Assembly (NCBI GenBank): GCA_019022495.1
Contig: JAFEKR010000016.1
Span: 806,001-870,000, forward strand
Reading direction: 5' to 3'
Origin: Epichloe hybrida
Lineage: Eukaryota; Ascomycota; Sordariomycetes; Hypocreales; Clavicipitaceae
DNA length: 64,000 nt
In this document: piece after piece, positions 1-11,755 of the stretch
Numbering within the stretch: the stretch's first letter is position 1
Layout: each line of letters opens with the position of its first letter
Notes under the pieces: model-generated
What the model was told of the DNA's origin: nothing
Database searches by the model: none
Seen by the model: only the letters and a program-made list of their open reading frames with translations
Program-made: the position numbers and the translations under genes

Positions 1-826
1 GGGCGAGTTTCGGATCTCACAATAGAGAAGCTTGAGAACTGAATATCGGATCTGGCATATCACAGAATATCATGTGTGTGAACACCCTCCACCATCTGGT
101 GGGTTGCGACTTTTAAGCTATCGCCTGTCAGACCCTGCCCCATCAAGAAGAGTCGCCCCTCCACCGCGATGCGTGCCTCAGAAGTCCATGTCAAGTCTGT
201 CGAACCCATCCCCAATGCCAACCAACGGCTGGGATATCGGGGGAAAAATTTGCCCCGGAAGTTTTTTTTGCGGGACCGGTACGGTATTGTGGCGCAGGAA
301 TGCCCTGTTGCACGAGAAAAGAGGCGCAGCCGACTGGCCGCTAATTTGTGCGTTTATTATCCCTTAATAACGCCTTGCAACGTTCCCTACTCTCCCCCAC
401 CTGCGAGAGCCCCACCAGTCAGTCATAAGTCAACCAGGAGCTTGGAAGGCATCGCCACACTCCTCAGTACTCGCTGTCTTGTCTGCTGACACCAGACAGC
501 TTCCCCGACAAAAGCTGTGCCTCCAGTCTTCTCTCACACTCAACCAACTCTTTGTGTTTTGTATCGGTCTAATAGACGGCTTCCAGTTGCCTCGATCAAT
601 CGCCGCTCCGGCCACTCGTTTCCGTTCATTCCTCATCGGTTGTGGAACTACGCATTGCGGATCAAGGTCCTGCGTTTGGCGAGGCTAGGCTTTTGGGGGC
701 TGGTGTTCGAGCCCACGCGTCCCTCAGACTAATATCGGATGCGTTGCCTGCTTCGAACAATTGAAGGCGACCGGAAGTCTGACGAAATCAGGTGTCGAAA
801 CCAAGACTATATCACAGAATACAGAG
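1..826. other. Upstream region of the Skt5-like gene
   Basis: No supported gene lies in this stretch. Short open frames on both strands overlap one another and show no recognisable family. It probably holds the promoter and 5' UTR of the chitin synthase activator starting at 827. Pyrimidine-rich tracts (for example around 385-410 and 520-560) are common upstream of filamentous fungal genes. Confidence 0.5.
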
Positions 827-3672
827 ATGGCGCCTCAGTTTGGTGCAACTTTCGTACCTGGAGGCTTTGACGACTACTATATGCCCGAGGTCGTGGCACC
901 TTCCCCGCAAAGGTATGTCGAAGAACCAACCTCTCATGTTCGATCCTGATCAACTCTGTTCCCCTTTCGCCAAAGCACTGAAGAAAAGAGAAGAGAAAAG
1001 GGGGGGGGGATGCAAAGTACTGACCATCTGAACTTCAATACTAACAAATTTTCCATTTTGCCAACATCCAGAGTAACCCCTCAAGTGCCCCAAAATATGC
1101 AAGATGACTTGCAACGTCTAGAGCTAGAGGCAAGAGGCAGCGCACGGCAGGACTCTCGCAAGACGTCTTCACATCATGACCGACAATCGAACCTCTCGAA
1201 TTATCCGCAAAAAGGCATCTACAACAGCAACGATTATACAAATCCGCGCGATACCGTTACGGCTGATGATGACGGTGACATCACGGCATATAAAGATTCT
1301 GACGGTCGAGCGCAGCACCTTGACGCCATGGGACGAGATGCGCCATCCTTTTCCCCTTTCCCAAAAGTTACCGGTGACAACATCCCCCCAGCGGACGATG
1401 CGAAGGAAGAGATACTATGGAATGCGCGGAAACACGTTCTACACTCGCAGAATGTGAACATGCAGATAAGCTGGGCTCGTGATGTGCTCACATGGGCCGA
1501 AATTGCCATCGACGCTGTGGCACGGGAGCCTGCAGACAAAGTTCGACCAGCCACACCTCGCATTGAACACGAACTTCGTATGGATGCCCTCAACATAGTC
1601 AATTATCTAGCAGGACAGGAGCATCCAGACGCTTTGTATATACGCTCCAAGTGGCTTGAGTTCGGGAAGTTCGGACATCGTGTTGACAAACGGGAGGCAT
1701 ACACTGGATACAAGCGTGCGGCAGAATTGGGAAACGCGAGATCTGAGTATCGTATGGGCATGCTTTTCGAACAGTCCAATGACATGTCGAAAGCCAAGGA
1801 ACACTACTACAAAGGCATGAGCCTGAAAGACTCAGCAGCTTTGTATCGCATGGGTATGATGAGCTTGCTTGGTCAGCACGGCGAATCAAAGGACTATGTC
1901 GGTGGTTTGGAGCGGATCAGGTCTGCGGCAGATAGCTCCGATGAGGATGCGCCTCAAGGGGCATATGTCTACGGCATGCTCGTCGGTCGTGATTTGCCAG
2001 ACATTACTTTACCTGATGGTCTATTATCGTACAATTTGGAATTGGCCAAGATGTACGTCGAGAAAGCCGCATATTTGGGATTCGCCAAAGCCCAGCTCAA
2101 AATGGGACAGGCCCACGAGCTCTGCCAGCTTGCATGTGAGTTCAAGCCGTCTTACTCGCTACATTACTATGGCCTAGCTGCGAAACAAGGACTTCCAGAA
2201 GCTGCTCTTGGCGTGAGCCGATGGTTTCTTTTCGGATACGAGGGCGTTTTCAAAAAGAATGAGGAGCTCGCCTTCAAGTACGCTCAAGAAGCTGCTACCT
2301 CCAAGCTTCCGACCGGTGAATTCGCCATGGGCTACTACTATGAAATTGGAATTCACGTTAATCAAAGTATATCGGATGCACGCAAGTGGTATCAACTCGC
2401 TGCTGATCATGGCAACAAAGATGCCATGGGTCGCTTGGAGTCTTTAAGTCATGATCAGAGTCTTTCCAAAAAGGATCATGAAACGACAACATTGATCAGA
2501 ATCAAGTCACAGCACGGCTCACAAAGGGGAAAGCGACCTGAGCGTTTCAAACAGCCTCAGCAGATGCCTACACTGAACGAGACTGCATCAAGCACGGCTT
2601 CAGGTTCAACGGCAGCAGCCTCTTCGCGTGTGTCTCCGCAACCATCTCCGGGCATCAAACCGACCATCGTATCAGACCACACCAGTTTTCCCGACCCGTC
2701 TAGGGCATCTGTGGTCGGCACCGATCGACCACCCGCTTTCAGCGTTCGCCTTGACGGTAATGCACAAGCACCTTTACGGCCACATTCTGCAGCACCATAC
2801 CCAGACGATGATCGGCCAGCACCTTTAAATGTTAACCGTCCTCACTCTACTGCACCTTACCCGGAAGACTATGTCAGGGTACCGGCAAGCATAGGGTTCG
2901 GGTCCGGGCCGCGCCAAATGTCGACGTCTCATTCAACTGGAAGTCTGCAGCTTCCAGCACAATCAGGCCATCCCCGGAGCCGAGTTGCCTCCGCCGGATG
3001 GGATCCTCAAGGACCTCCTGTGGGGTATGGGCAGCCAAACCCGGGTCCGCAGGGCAGTGGCCAGAGGCCATACACCACAGACGACTCGTTTGGCAGACCT
3101 TCTGGTGCAAACGTGGCTGCAAACAGGCTACAAAAGCAACCTTCCCGGCAGCCGTATTCTGCTGGTCTGCCTAAGTTTCCTGATGTAGGGCGAGAACATG
3201 CACCTAGGATATCTTCACGTCCTGGTTCAGAGCTGTCTCAGCAGCATGATCCGCTAATCATGCCTCAGAATTATGAAAGATTTCCAAGAGCTCCGGGTGC
3301 GACTGGGCGTGCTGAACGACTCGTTTCAATGCCACCTCAAGATTCATCTCAATATTCAAGGGTGTCAAGCAGCTCCGGACAAGCAATATCAAACCAACCT
3401 CGACCTAATCCAGCAGGGGGGAGGCGGAATGGAAGCGTCCCGCCCGGTGTGCCTGGACAGCGACCCCCCGAATCAAGCGCTCACGCAGGACCAGGTCTCA
3501 AAAATGCCACAACAGCCCCCGCAAAACCTGCCAAAGGCCCAGCAACCTTTGAAGATATGGGAATTCCACAGGGCAAACAGGAAGGTGACTGTGTAAGTTT
3601 ACATGTCAAACGCGCAATAATGTTGACTCGAAAGGAGGGGTAGCTAATGTCTCTGTTCAGGTTGTCATGTAG
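827..3672 (+). CDS. Chitin synthase activator with Sel1 repeats (Skt5/Chs4 family)
   Basis: Inferred exons are 827-912, 1072-3592 and 3661-3672, giving 872 aa. The first intron ends CATCCAG and has a CTAAC branch point. The protein has a disordered N-terminus, then a run of Sel1-like repeats (about residues 170-480, with motifs such as ALYRMGMMSLLG and FAMGYYYEIGIHV), then a long Pro/Ser/Gln-rich C-terminal half. The last exon is only 12 nt. Splicing joins a Cys codon to Val-Val-Met-stop, making a C-terminal CVVM CaaX prenylation box. In yeast, Chs4/Skt5 activates chitin synthase III and is prenylated, so the same role at the septum or plasma membrane is inferred. Reading through the last intron gives a different tail without a CaaX box. 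The family call is strong; the choice among Skt5 paralogues is not settled. Confidence 0.9.
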
Positions 3673-5055
3673 TTGAGATGTCAATACTCGATTCGATGTG
3701 AAGGTTCCGGATCGTCTGTATCCTTAGGGCGCGATGGGATTGCGTGAAGAGCACATCTTGTCAACTCCACCGACCGACAAGGCAATGGGGGGAAGGGGTC
3801 TCTTCACATTTCACCCCTTAAAATCAATCGGTCGCGTGGTGAATGGTGGTGTGAACGAGGGAAATATTGCGTTGGGCGAGATATGAAAGACTCTCAAGTC
3901 GCAATGGCTGCTTGAGGCGCCGCTCATGCCCCGGTGAACGAATGCGTTCATAGGCAGACCACTTCGAGATGTATTTGCAAGCCGCTCCCGATGGATGGAA
4001 AACTTGTTGAATATTGATAAGCATGGGAAAGGCCTGGTTGGACAGTGGCCATAGCCCTACGCGAATTGCCGGGGTTCTGCTTTCGGACATCTCGATGTAC
4101 CATTTGCACAGTCAAAATGGAAGAAATAGTGGCAACCATTTAGTCCGCTAGACTAATAAAGGACCTCACGTAACCGATATAGCGTCACTTGAAGAGGGAA
4201 ATGTAACAGAACTCTTACTTTGCGACTACATGAACACCTAAGTACGCATCATGTATTCTTATATTTTGCAAAAACGTGATGGGATTGAAGCCTGTCTTTG
4301 AAAGGGCCACAGACCACTGGGTTCAACGTGCTTGCTTGCGAGTATCAGAACCAAGAGCGCACATGTGGTCATCACGTCAGGATCTGGGGTTTCTTAGCAG
4401 ACATTCATGTTAGCCTAGCAAAGTACAAGTTTTCCAAGATCAGTCTACCTCGCCTCCCCCATTGCACCTTGTATTTTGTTTGCTCCGTCTTGGTCGTCCT
4501 GAGAGAGCAATTCTATCCAATCTAGCACAACCTTCTCTGTGGCCTTCTCTCCATGTTTGCAAGCCTGTCAAGCGTTGGCAGAGACTTTCGGAAATAATGG
4601 TGATGGTAATTCACGTCCCCGCGTGCAGTTTCTCGTCGGTAAACTCGTTTTTTTTTTGGGGGGGGGGGTGTGGGGAGGGGGTTTCTGCTACGTTGCATCA
4701 ACCTTGTATGCCCATCATGGCCACATCATGAGGCAGCGACCAAGTCGATATGGAAAAGACGCTTGGCTTGGATTGTGATGGACTCCTCCTCTGGTGAATT
4801 TAGCCTACGGACAGCAGCCAGCCGGCTCTGACCGTTTCGGTATCAAACTGATGAAAGACGCCGACAAAGGACGATATCCATTGCTACATAATGAAGATGG
4901 TTCGCCCAAATTCAGATGCCGAGACATATGGACGCCAAAACAAACCATGTCCATGGTCCAGACAGACCTACAAAGATCTGCAATGCAAAGGACGAATTTA
5001 CGACCACAGATGAACAAGGACATCGAGATGCATTCATCGCTCGCTTGCTTGCTTT
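3673..5055. other. Intergenic region between Skt5-like and alkaline phosphatase genes
   Basis: This is a convergent intergenic region. No conserved coding frame was found. It contains homopolymer runs at about 4649-4680 (T then G) and presumably the 3' UTRs of both flanking genes. Confidence 0.5.
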
Positions 5056-6820
5056 TCAGAAGTTTTGAAGAGCATGGTATTTGTCGTAACTCTTCAACTT
5101 TGTTTCGTGTTTTCCTTGACTCACCTGCGGTTCGACATCTCTGGTGCCCCTCTGATTTCTCAATTCCTGAGTGATTTGGTCAACATCTACATCGAGATAA
5201 TGGCTGAGGAATTTGCCGATATCGGTGTTTTCGACATTGCCGCGAATCCCACTTGTCTCGGGGCCACCAGAGCTATAAACATTCACATCGACAGCTGTGT
5301 GGCCGTGAGTGCTCCAGCCAATATGTGCTCGAAGGGACATGATGGCCGCAAAAGTAGTGATGGAGGCCTCGGGATTTTCGGCCAGAAGAATCAGCTCCTC
5401 GTCAGTGGCATCGGGAATGCCGAGGCCGGACACGACGAGCTCATTGTTTATCCATGATTTGAGTTGCTCCTTGTTCATTGAGTAAGCTTTATCGGAAACA
5501 TGATTCTGCAAAGTTGCGGCCAGTTTCTCGCACGATTGGGTTGCATTCGCAAGGACTTGAGGATACCAGTTGTAGACGGGCAAGTGGCCAGGTTCTTGAA
5601 GGGCAGTAGCGAGTCCACCAGTTTCATGATCGCTGGTTGCCACAAGGATAGTTTCGGTGGCACTGCTCTCGATGAAGTCCAAAACTGACTTGAAAGTCTT
5701 GTCATATTCCAAAACCTCTCTCACTTGAGCGGCGGGGTCATTGATGTGACCAGCATGATCTATTCGGCTGCCTTCAATCATGAGAAAAAATCCCTTTTCG
5801 CTCTTGGCGGTGGTCTTTTCGAGGGCCTTGAGGGCCGTATTGGCCATTTCACTGAGACTAGGATAGACGTCGTTGATATTCTTCCTGTCGAGTTCGAAAG
5901 GGAAATCAGTGGTGGCGAACAGACCTAGCAGAGGTAGACTCGCTTTGCTGCCACCATCGAGGTCATCAAAAGCTTTCCGGGTGTCGGCGTAAGTCCAACC
6001 GTACTTTTCCTTGGCCAGTCCGACTACATCGATATCATCCAAGCGACAGCTTTCAGAGGTGCTGTTGGGCATAAAGTGACATCGCCCACCACCTAGCATG
6101 AGATCAACCGATCGTCCCAATGGCCCTTGGCCGATTTCCTGCAGTGCAATCTCGTCTTGCATTTGCCTCATCATGACATGACTAGCGAAGCATGCTGGAG
6201 TCGCATCAGTAATGTCAGTCGTCACAACCAGACCTGTCGCGTACCCCGCCCTCTTAGCGGCTTCAAGTACAGAGCCACAAGGTTGGTAGTCTGGTAGCAT
6301 GGAGATGGCACCATTGTAGCTCTTCTTTCCACAAGAGAAGGCAGTGGCGCCGGCGGCGCTATCAGTCACCAAGCTATTACTGGACCGTGTGCGGCTGGAG
6401 CCCCAAAAATGCTTGTCTAGAGTGAGGGTGTCTCCTTCAGGAAGCCCATCGACATGCTGGCGATAGCTACGGGTGAGTGAGAGAGACGCAGGCCCCATGC
6501 CATCGGACACCATGAAGATGAGATTGCGCTTGGCGGCGCGAGAGCCATCTTTGGACGTCTGCTGGCTGTGTTGAGTCCAGACAGCTAGGACTATGACAGC
6601 AGCAGTAGAAACCAGCGCCCAGACAAATATGCCAATCTCGCGGGTTCTCGACCATTCAACTGCTCTATTCTTGCTATTGTTGCTTGAGTTTGCTTCACGG
6701 TCTGTGATCGGATTGTCACTCCCCAGGAGGGGGCTCTGTTCGGACGCCTGTTGAGATATTGTAAGTGGAAAGACGGGCAAAGGCGATATATATTGGAGCA
6801 TTTTCAGCTGAACTAACCAT
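5056..6820 (-). CDS. PHO8: Vacuolar-type alkaline phosphatase
   Basis: This is a type II membrane alkaline phosphatase (Pho8 family), which hydrolyses phosphomonoesters in the vacuole lumen. A short acidic cytosolic N-terminus is followed by one hydrophobic segment (about residues 37-58, GIFVWALVSTAAVIVLAVW). The catalytic domain then shows the metal-binding MVSDGMG motif, the nucleophile region VTDSAAGATAF, and later SRIDHAGH and ATSDHETGG metal ligands. The preferred model has exon 1 consisting only of the ATG (6820-6818), a 70-nt intron (6817-6748, donor GTTAGT, acceptor CAACAG) and exon 2 at 6747-5056. It starts MASEQSPLLGSD and gives 564 aa. An unspliced start at 6882 would add an odd N-terminus translated across the intron. 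The family call is very secure; the start is well argued but not proven. Confidence 0.9.
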
Positions 6821-7867
6821 GAAATGTGCAGGTCACGTCGAGGGTGATCCGTCACGGCACGGCTGGTTGAAGGCGAGGTCAAACTGTGGGTGGGAGAAGC
6901 GCTGTGACGAAGTTCTGGACCACCTCGATCAGAAACTGATTATTGAGGTTCGAAGACCAAGACCAGGAGAAGACATGGATTCGTAGATGGTAGTATACCA
7001 AGAGTGAAAAGACTGCTGTCGCAAATCGATCAGTGGTCCGACTTTTACGTCCTGAGTCCTGACGTCGACTCCTTATCGCCGATCAGCTGTGGCGCACCCC
7101 TGAGCAGGCTCGTGCTTGCGCCGCTGTACAACTAACAAACCATGTGGTGGTCAACTAACTGGTCGGTCAATCACTTCTTAGCCCACCTGACCTCGGGGCC
7201 GCTGTGGCCTGGAAGGTATCGTTAATGCAGGAATACCAGACGAGTCTAGTGTGTTTGGCGTCGAACCCGTCGAACCCATCTGTCTCCACAATCTTCTTAC
7301 CCACCCCCCCCCCAGCCGGTCGTCTCCAAGTCGTCGTCTGCTAGATCAACTTCCTCGAACTTCGCACTACCATGAGCATGCTCAAGTCGTGGCTTCGATA
7401 AAATCCCTCTGCGTCAACGACTCGTTTGTCATTTCCTGGATGATACTCTTGTCGGAGTCCCCATCGTCCCATCAACTCATTGCTTTCAATGGCTTTGGTT
7501 CTTTTGTCGTTGAACTCGGACAAGCCGGTAGAAGGACAAAGAGCACCTCTATTGAGCAGCAATTTGGAGGTACATCACGAGTAAAAGCAATCCACCGTCA
7601 CGTTCCCCTCGGGTGTGCGATAGCCTGAGAATTCCGAAAAGTTGTTAATGCTTCGCTGAAAGCTTCGCTGAAAGCTTTACTAAATAAGTACTCCACACAG
7701 AACTCGTGAAGCGAAAAATGCCACATATCGGAGTCCGATGCTACGAATCTATCATGTCACTGCTAACACTGTTCATTTGACGCATCTTGTCTCCCTCATG
7801 GTACCGAAAATCTCGTCGCTAGGTGGTTTAAACCTGAATTAACTTCTCATGCGCCAATCGTCCACCT
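6821..7867. other. Promoter region of the alkaline phosphatase gene
   Basis: Non-coding as far as can be seen. It separates the phosphatase start from the 3' end of the hydrolase/phosphatase gene, both on the minus strand. A short direct duplication of GCTTCGCTGAAA occurs near 7650-7675. No convincing conserved frame was seen. Confidence 0.45.
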
Positions 7868-9778
7868 CTACGAATCATCAGGTTGACGCTTGTTCCTCTC
7901 CACCTTGTAGCGAACGAACAGTCTGTCTAGAAAGTGTGAGTGTCGTATACCGTTTGGCCTCGCCCGGGCAAAGCTGTCGATTGCTTCTTCAAGTCCAAAA
8001 CCACAGCGTTCAATAAGATAGCAGACAATGAAATAGCCAGTTCGGTTGAAACCGTAGTGACAGTGTACACCAATAACGCATTTTTCAGGATGCACCCAAC
8101 CTTCAACACTAGCTCGCTCGCTCTGGCCCCTCCGTATTTGGTCCACTAGCCTGATGAATGCCTCAACTTCATGTGGTTGTGGCGGGATTTTGGAAACCGT
8201 AGGAAATTTGTGATAGTGCACACCGCCTCGTTCGAGCCCCCGTGGGTCATAGACTGGTTGGTCTTTGGAAATGTCAATAACGTCTCTGATGATGGAACCC
8301 CATTCCTCAACAAAGCGTGATGGGCTGTGCACGTCATCCGCTTCACGCAATGTTTTCATAGCGCGGAAGATGTGTCCATCATTTGGCCCTATGGCTTCGG
8401 AAACTGGCACAACTGACTTCCACTTATTCAAATTCTTGACATCCCATTTGCCCTCGCGAGATAGGTACTGCAGTTGCCAGGCTAGAGATAACCTTTGCGT
8501 AACGTCCTTTGCGAGAAAATCTGATATCAGCCCGGCTAATACTCTCGAGTATCGTGGCATATAGAGGAGAGTATGATTCGCGGGGGACGGCATAATGTAA
8601 GACCGGACAACTTGCGGCGGGTGCGCGGGTTGCGGGGGTAAGTCTGTAGATGTTTCGAAAGGTGTGGACGGATTGTCATCATCAGCAGATTTCGCTTTTG
8701 CGGACATGTCCTCATTATCTTTTGCCTCTGTCGAACTATCAAAGCTGTCGCCAGCAGTTATTGCATCTTGGCTGGACCGACGGGTCATCTGTGTCTGTTC
8801 AGAGGCGTCCACATTCGATTCCTCGGAGCTCGCAGGCTGCTGACCAAGTTCTGGTTGGAATCCCTTCAGTGCATCAACAATTTTGTAGACTTCTGTTGGG
8901 GGCGTCAAATGATCGTCCTCTCCAGCTATCAAGAATACCGGGACTTTTATGCTGGCCCATGCATCAAGCCCTGGCAATCCTCCTTTCGGCTTCCCATCTT
9001 TGTAAACGGGAAGTGACCCATAGGCCATTCGCCTCCAAACTGGAGTTCTGCTTTGCTCATTGAATCGATACTGCATGACCCTTAACTCTCGTTCCGCCCC
9101 TTTGCCAACAAATCGAGACACACTTCGACTCGCAGGGCCTCCTATGCCATCCCAAGCACGCCAGAGAGCAAGCATCCAACCTGGAATCCACAATAATCGG
9201 CGGAAAAGGGTAGATTTCTGCTCGTCAGGTGGCCCGGCTATGGGGCATATAGCGACGAGTGCTACAATATGCTGTGTGATACTCGTTTTGTGGTGAACGG
9301 TGTTGCTCGCAAGCTGGGCAGCCAATGCAGTTCCCATGCTATGGCCAATCAATACAACCCCTTGGTTGGATTCTGCATCTCGGTGCTCTTCAATAATGAT
9401 TTCGAATAACTCCCCCAGTGCTTCTGTTGTATACGCGTCCCAGGAGGAAATGGTATATCGTGAGCGACCACCTCCTGGGAAATCGATGGATAAGCATGGC
9501 GCGAGTTCGACAAGGCTGCTGAGCAACGGGTGGAATTGTGCAACAGAACCCCCGAGTCCCGGTATACACACTAAGAGCGGCAGCGGCGCAGGCGTTTTTG
9601 GGAGCTCTGCTGCTTTGTCGTGTGCATGAAAGAATACCCTCACATCAGTGTATTCAAAGCGGCTTGTTTTGTATGACCTCAGCTGCGAATTGTCTCTCAA
9701 AAGAGGGGGGTCGGTTAACAGAGCATCGGTCTCGAGGGCTTGGCTACCCCAGGCTGGGGGCTCGTGATGTTCTGCCAT
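7868..9778 (-). CDS. Alpha/beta hydrolase fused to a capping-enzyme-like cysteine phosphatase
   Basis: Single exon, 636 aa from the Met at 9778 (MAEHHEPPAW); an in-frame Met at 9844 would add 22 residues. The N-terminal half is an alpha/beta hydrolase: oxyanion region PGLGG (about 74), nucleophile elbow GHSMG with Ser147, a candidate acid in AGEDDHL and a candidate His in the NHTLLY stretch. A Ser/Asp-rich linker follows at about 330-400. The last ~130 residues form a cysteine phosphatase with P-loop HCHYGFNRTG (Cys573, Arg579, CX5R) and the downstream ARARPNGI segment. That loop closely resembles the HCxHGxNRTG signature of metazoan mRNA capping enzyme RNA 5'-triphosphatases and DUSP11. Substrates are unknown. 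Domain calls are confident; a joint function is inference. Confidence 0.85.
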   Translation of the reverse strand: MAEHHEPPAWGSQALETDALLTDPPLLRDNSQLRSYKTSRFEYTDVRVFFHAHDKAAELPKTPAPLPLLVCIPGLGGSVAQFHPLLSSLVELAPCLSIDFPGGGRSRYTISSWDAYTTEALGELFEIIIEEHRDAESNQGVVLIGHSMGTALAAQLASNTVHHKTSITQHIVALVAICPIAGPPDEQKSTLFRRLLWIPGWMLALWRAWDGIGGPASRSVSRFVGKGAERELRVMQYRFNEQSRTPVWRRMAYGSLPVYKDGKPKGGLPGLDAWASIKVPVFLIAGEDDHLTPPTEVYKIVDALKGFQPELGQQPASSEESNVDASEQTQMTRRSSQDAITAGDSFDSSTEAKDNEDMSAKAKSADDDNPSTPFETSTDLPPQPAHPPQVVRSYIMPSPANHTLLYMPRYSRVLAGLISDFLAKDVTQRLSLAWQLQYLSREGKWDVKNLNKWKSVVPVSEAIGPNDGHIFRAMKTLREADDVHSPSRFVEEWGSIIRDVIDISKDQPVYDPRGLERGGVHYHKFPTVSKIPPQPHEVEAFIRLVDQIRRGQSERASVEGWVHPEKCVIGVHCHYGFNRTGYFIVCYLIERCGFGLEEAIDSFARARPNGIRHSHFLDRLFVRYKVERNKRQPDDS

Positions 9779-10911
9779 GGAAATAAGAACGAAACACGCG
9801 TTGAGGCGGAAGACGCTGCCAATTTGCGGGCTGATTTCATGCAATATAGACGATAGTAGGTGTTGGTTGTTGAACCGAGGAATCTTAGGGTTTTCATAAG
9901 ATTATACTACACGCCTTTGACTTCGGTGGCAACTTGTTCGATATAAAAATGACGGCACTAATAGCTCTCTCAGTATAGTTCTGGATGTTCTGGATTGTTT
10001 CTCAGGCATACAGCTGGGCTAGGGAGGATTGATTGTCCGACACTACCTGCCTGGGTGGGTAACCATGTGACGTAAATTGATGTTTTGTCTTCAACGTGCG
10101 AGAGTAGCACCTGCAAAAATTGCAGTCGGAGTTGCCGATCCCAGCTGAATCCCGCACCGGACGTAGCTCACTGCGAAGGTTGCAATAACCAAAGTCACAA
10201 ACGAGGCGGCTATTTGGTGTCAGCTCGGTACAGGTGATGACGCGATCGCAGTGGCGAAGCAGTGGTGGATAGACTCGACTATAGTGAATAGCTTCACAAT
10301 CTTGGTGAGCAGAACGGCTACAGAATAGAGACAAAAAGTGGTTGCAGTCCGTTTAAGCGCACGGGTTTTAGTGAGGCGTTGCGCAGCGTTTGATCAGTAA
10401 AGCCATTTGAACCGGGAAGCTTTCCTGTTATTCGGTATGTCGCAGAATGTGAATAGTTAACCTACCCTATAGAGCATCGGCTACGCCCAAACTTCCCTCC
10501 TCGCGAATGTAGGTTTTGGGTATTTTTTTTTCTTCACACAAGTTTTTCCTTGAGGGAGAGGGGGGGTTGGTGTTTTTGATTCTACTATAGATGGACGCTC
10601 TTGGTTAGTGGACATTATTATGCATCAGAAGTGGCAAAACTATAACATTGCGATGGCACTAAACACCCGAGAACAGTATTCCACTGTCGCATCCTGATGC
10701 ACCAACAACAACAACGCAGTAAGCCACGGTCTATTCGGCTGCCACAAAAAAGCCAATTTGAACATACGTCTTTGAAACAACCCTGCTCATCATTACAGTA
10801 CATTGCCAACCACAAATGATCTCATCACGGCGGACAAAGTATCACTCATGAACCAGTCCTTGCCTTGCAGAGGCTCCATTACAACCACAAAATAAAAGAA
10901 GGGATCGTTTC
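9779..10911. other. Intergenic region, promoter of the fusion gene
   Basis: No supported gene. It holds the upstream region of the minus-strand hydrolase/phosphatase gene and the 3' flank of the NDUFAF3-like gene. Open frames here are short and lack recognisable motifs. Confidence 0.45.
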
Positions 10912-11755
10912 TTATGCCCTGACACCAATACCGTCTTGCCACCCCATGGGTATCAAGGCTGCAGCAACCTCGGAGACTCCACGCTCAGTGGCCAACAGAT
11001 TGAACTGCGCTGCCGCGTTCCTTGTATCTAAGACTTCGACTCGTATCCCGAGTTGGGCAATGTGTTTCCTCGTTTCTGGGCTCAGAGGAAGGTTGACTTT
11101 GCCCACACCGATGACCAATAAATCTATATACCGGGGCTGTCAGTTCAATATTCCAGGCAAGAGAACTGGATCACCAGACAGCGAAAACGGCCATGTTACA
11201 AACGCGTTATGGTGAAGCTTCCCACAGGGCGAGGCGATCCTTGACATAGATGTGTGTCAGGGGCAAGTCAATTCGCTTACCTGGGCGAGGCCACAAAAAA
11301 TCAAACAAACCAAATGCCTCCAGTGGAAGATCAAACTGACCCTTCTTGTTCACGAGCTCCAGTGATCCCCGAGCCTCCCAGGGTTTCCACCTGAAAGCCT
11401 CCCCATTAACCAGTAACGCCCCATCGCCACCTGTGATCGTGATGCCACTGTTGAGACCAAACCCATCGTACATACAAACATCTACCGAAGTGGACGGTGC
11501 GGGCATTCCTCTAAGCATATTCAGTTCATTGAAATCGGTCGGGGATGGCTCGGATGGCGTGTCTCGCCGTGAACGAGGTCGGGAGGAACACGTCTGTATG
11601 AATCGAGCACGATGTCTTGAGATGACGGAAGCCTCCGGCCGATTTCTCAAAGAAGGGAACCTGAAAAGAGTTTGTGGCTGTCGAAGCAATTGAGAGGGTC
11701 GCAGTTCACAACTGACAAAAGTGCTCAAGCAGCAAGCTCGAAGACTGCTGGCCAT
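10912..11755 (-). CDS. NDUFAF3-like complex I assembly factor (DUF498/Mth938 domain)
   Basis: Exons 11755-11281 and 11123-10912 (intron 157 nt, donor GTAAGC, acceptor TATATAG) encode 228 aa. The splice restores the family signature WPRPDLLVIGVGK across the junction. The N-terminus is rich in Arg and Ser and lacks acidic residues (MASSLRACCLSTF onwards), consistent with a mitochondrial presequence. The mature part has the Mth938/DUF498 fold: SVDVCMYDGFGLNSGI, then the nucleotide-fold-like VIGVG and the C-terminal AAQFNLLATERG segment. In animals NDUFAF3 helps assemble respiratory complex I; the same matrix role is inferred. The alternative acceptor at the upstream CTGACAG breaks the frame and was rejected. 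Confidence 0.88.

Noticed and set aside
6821..6882. Upstream ATG at 6882 as the start of the alkaline phosphatase
   Set aside because: It would translate through what looks like a 70-nt intron and add an unrelated N-terminus. The spliced ATG gives the family-like MASEQSPLL start.
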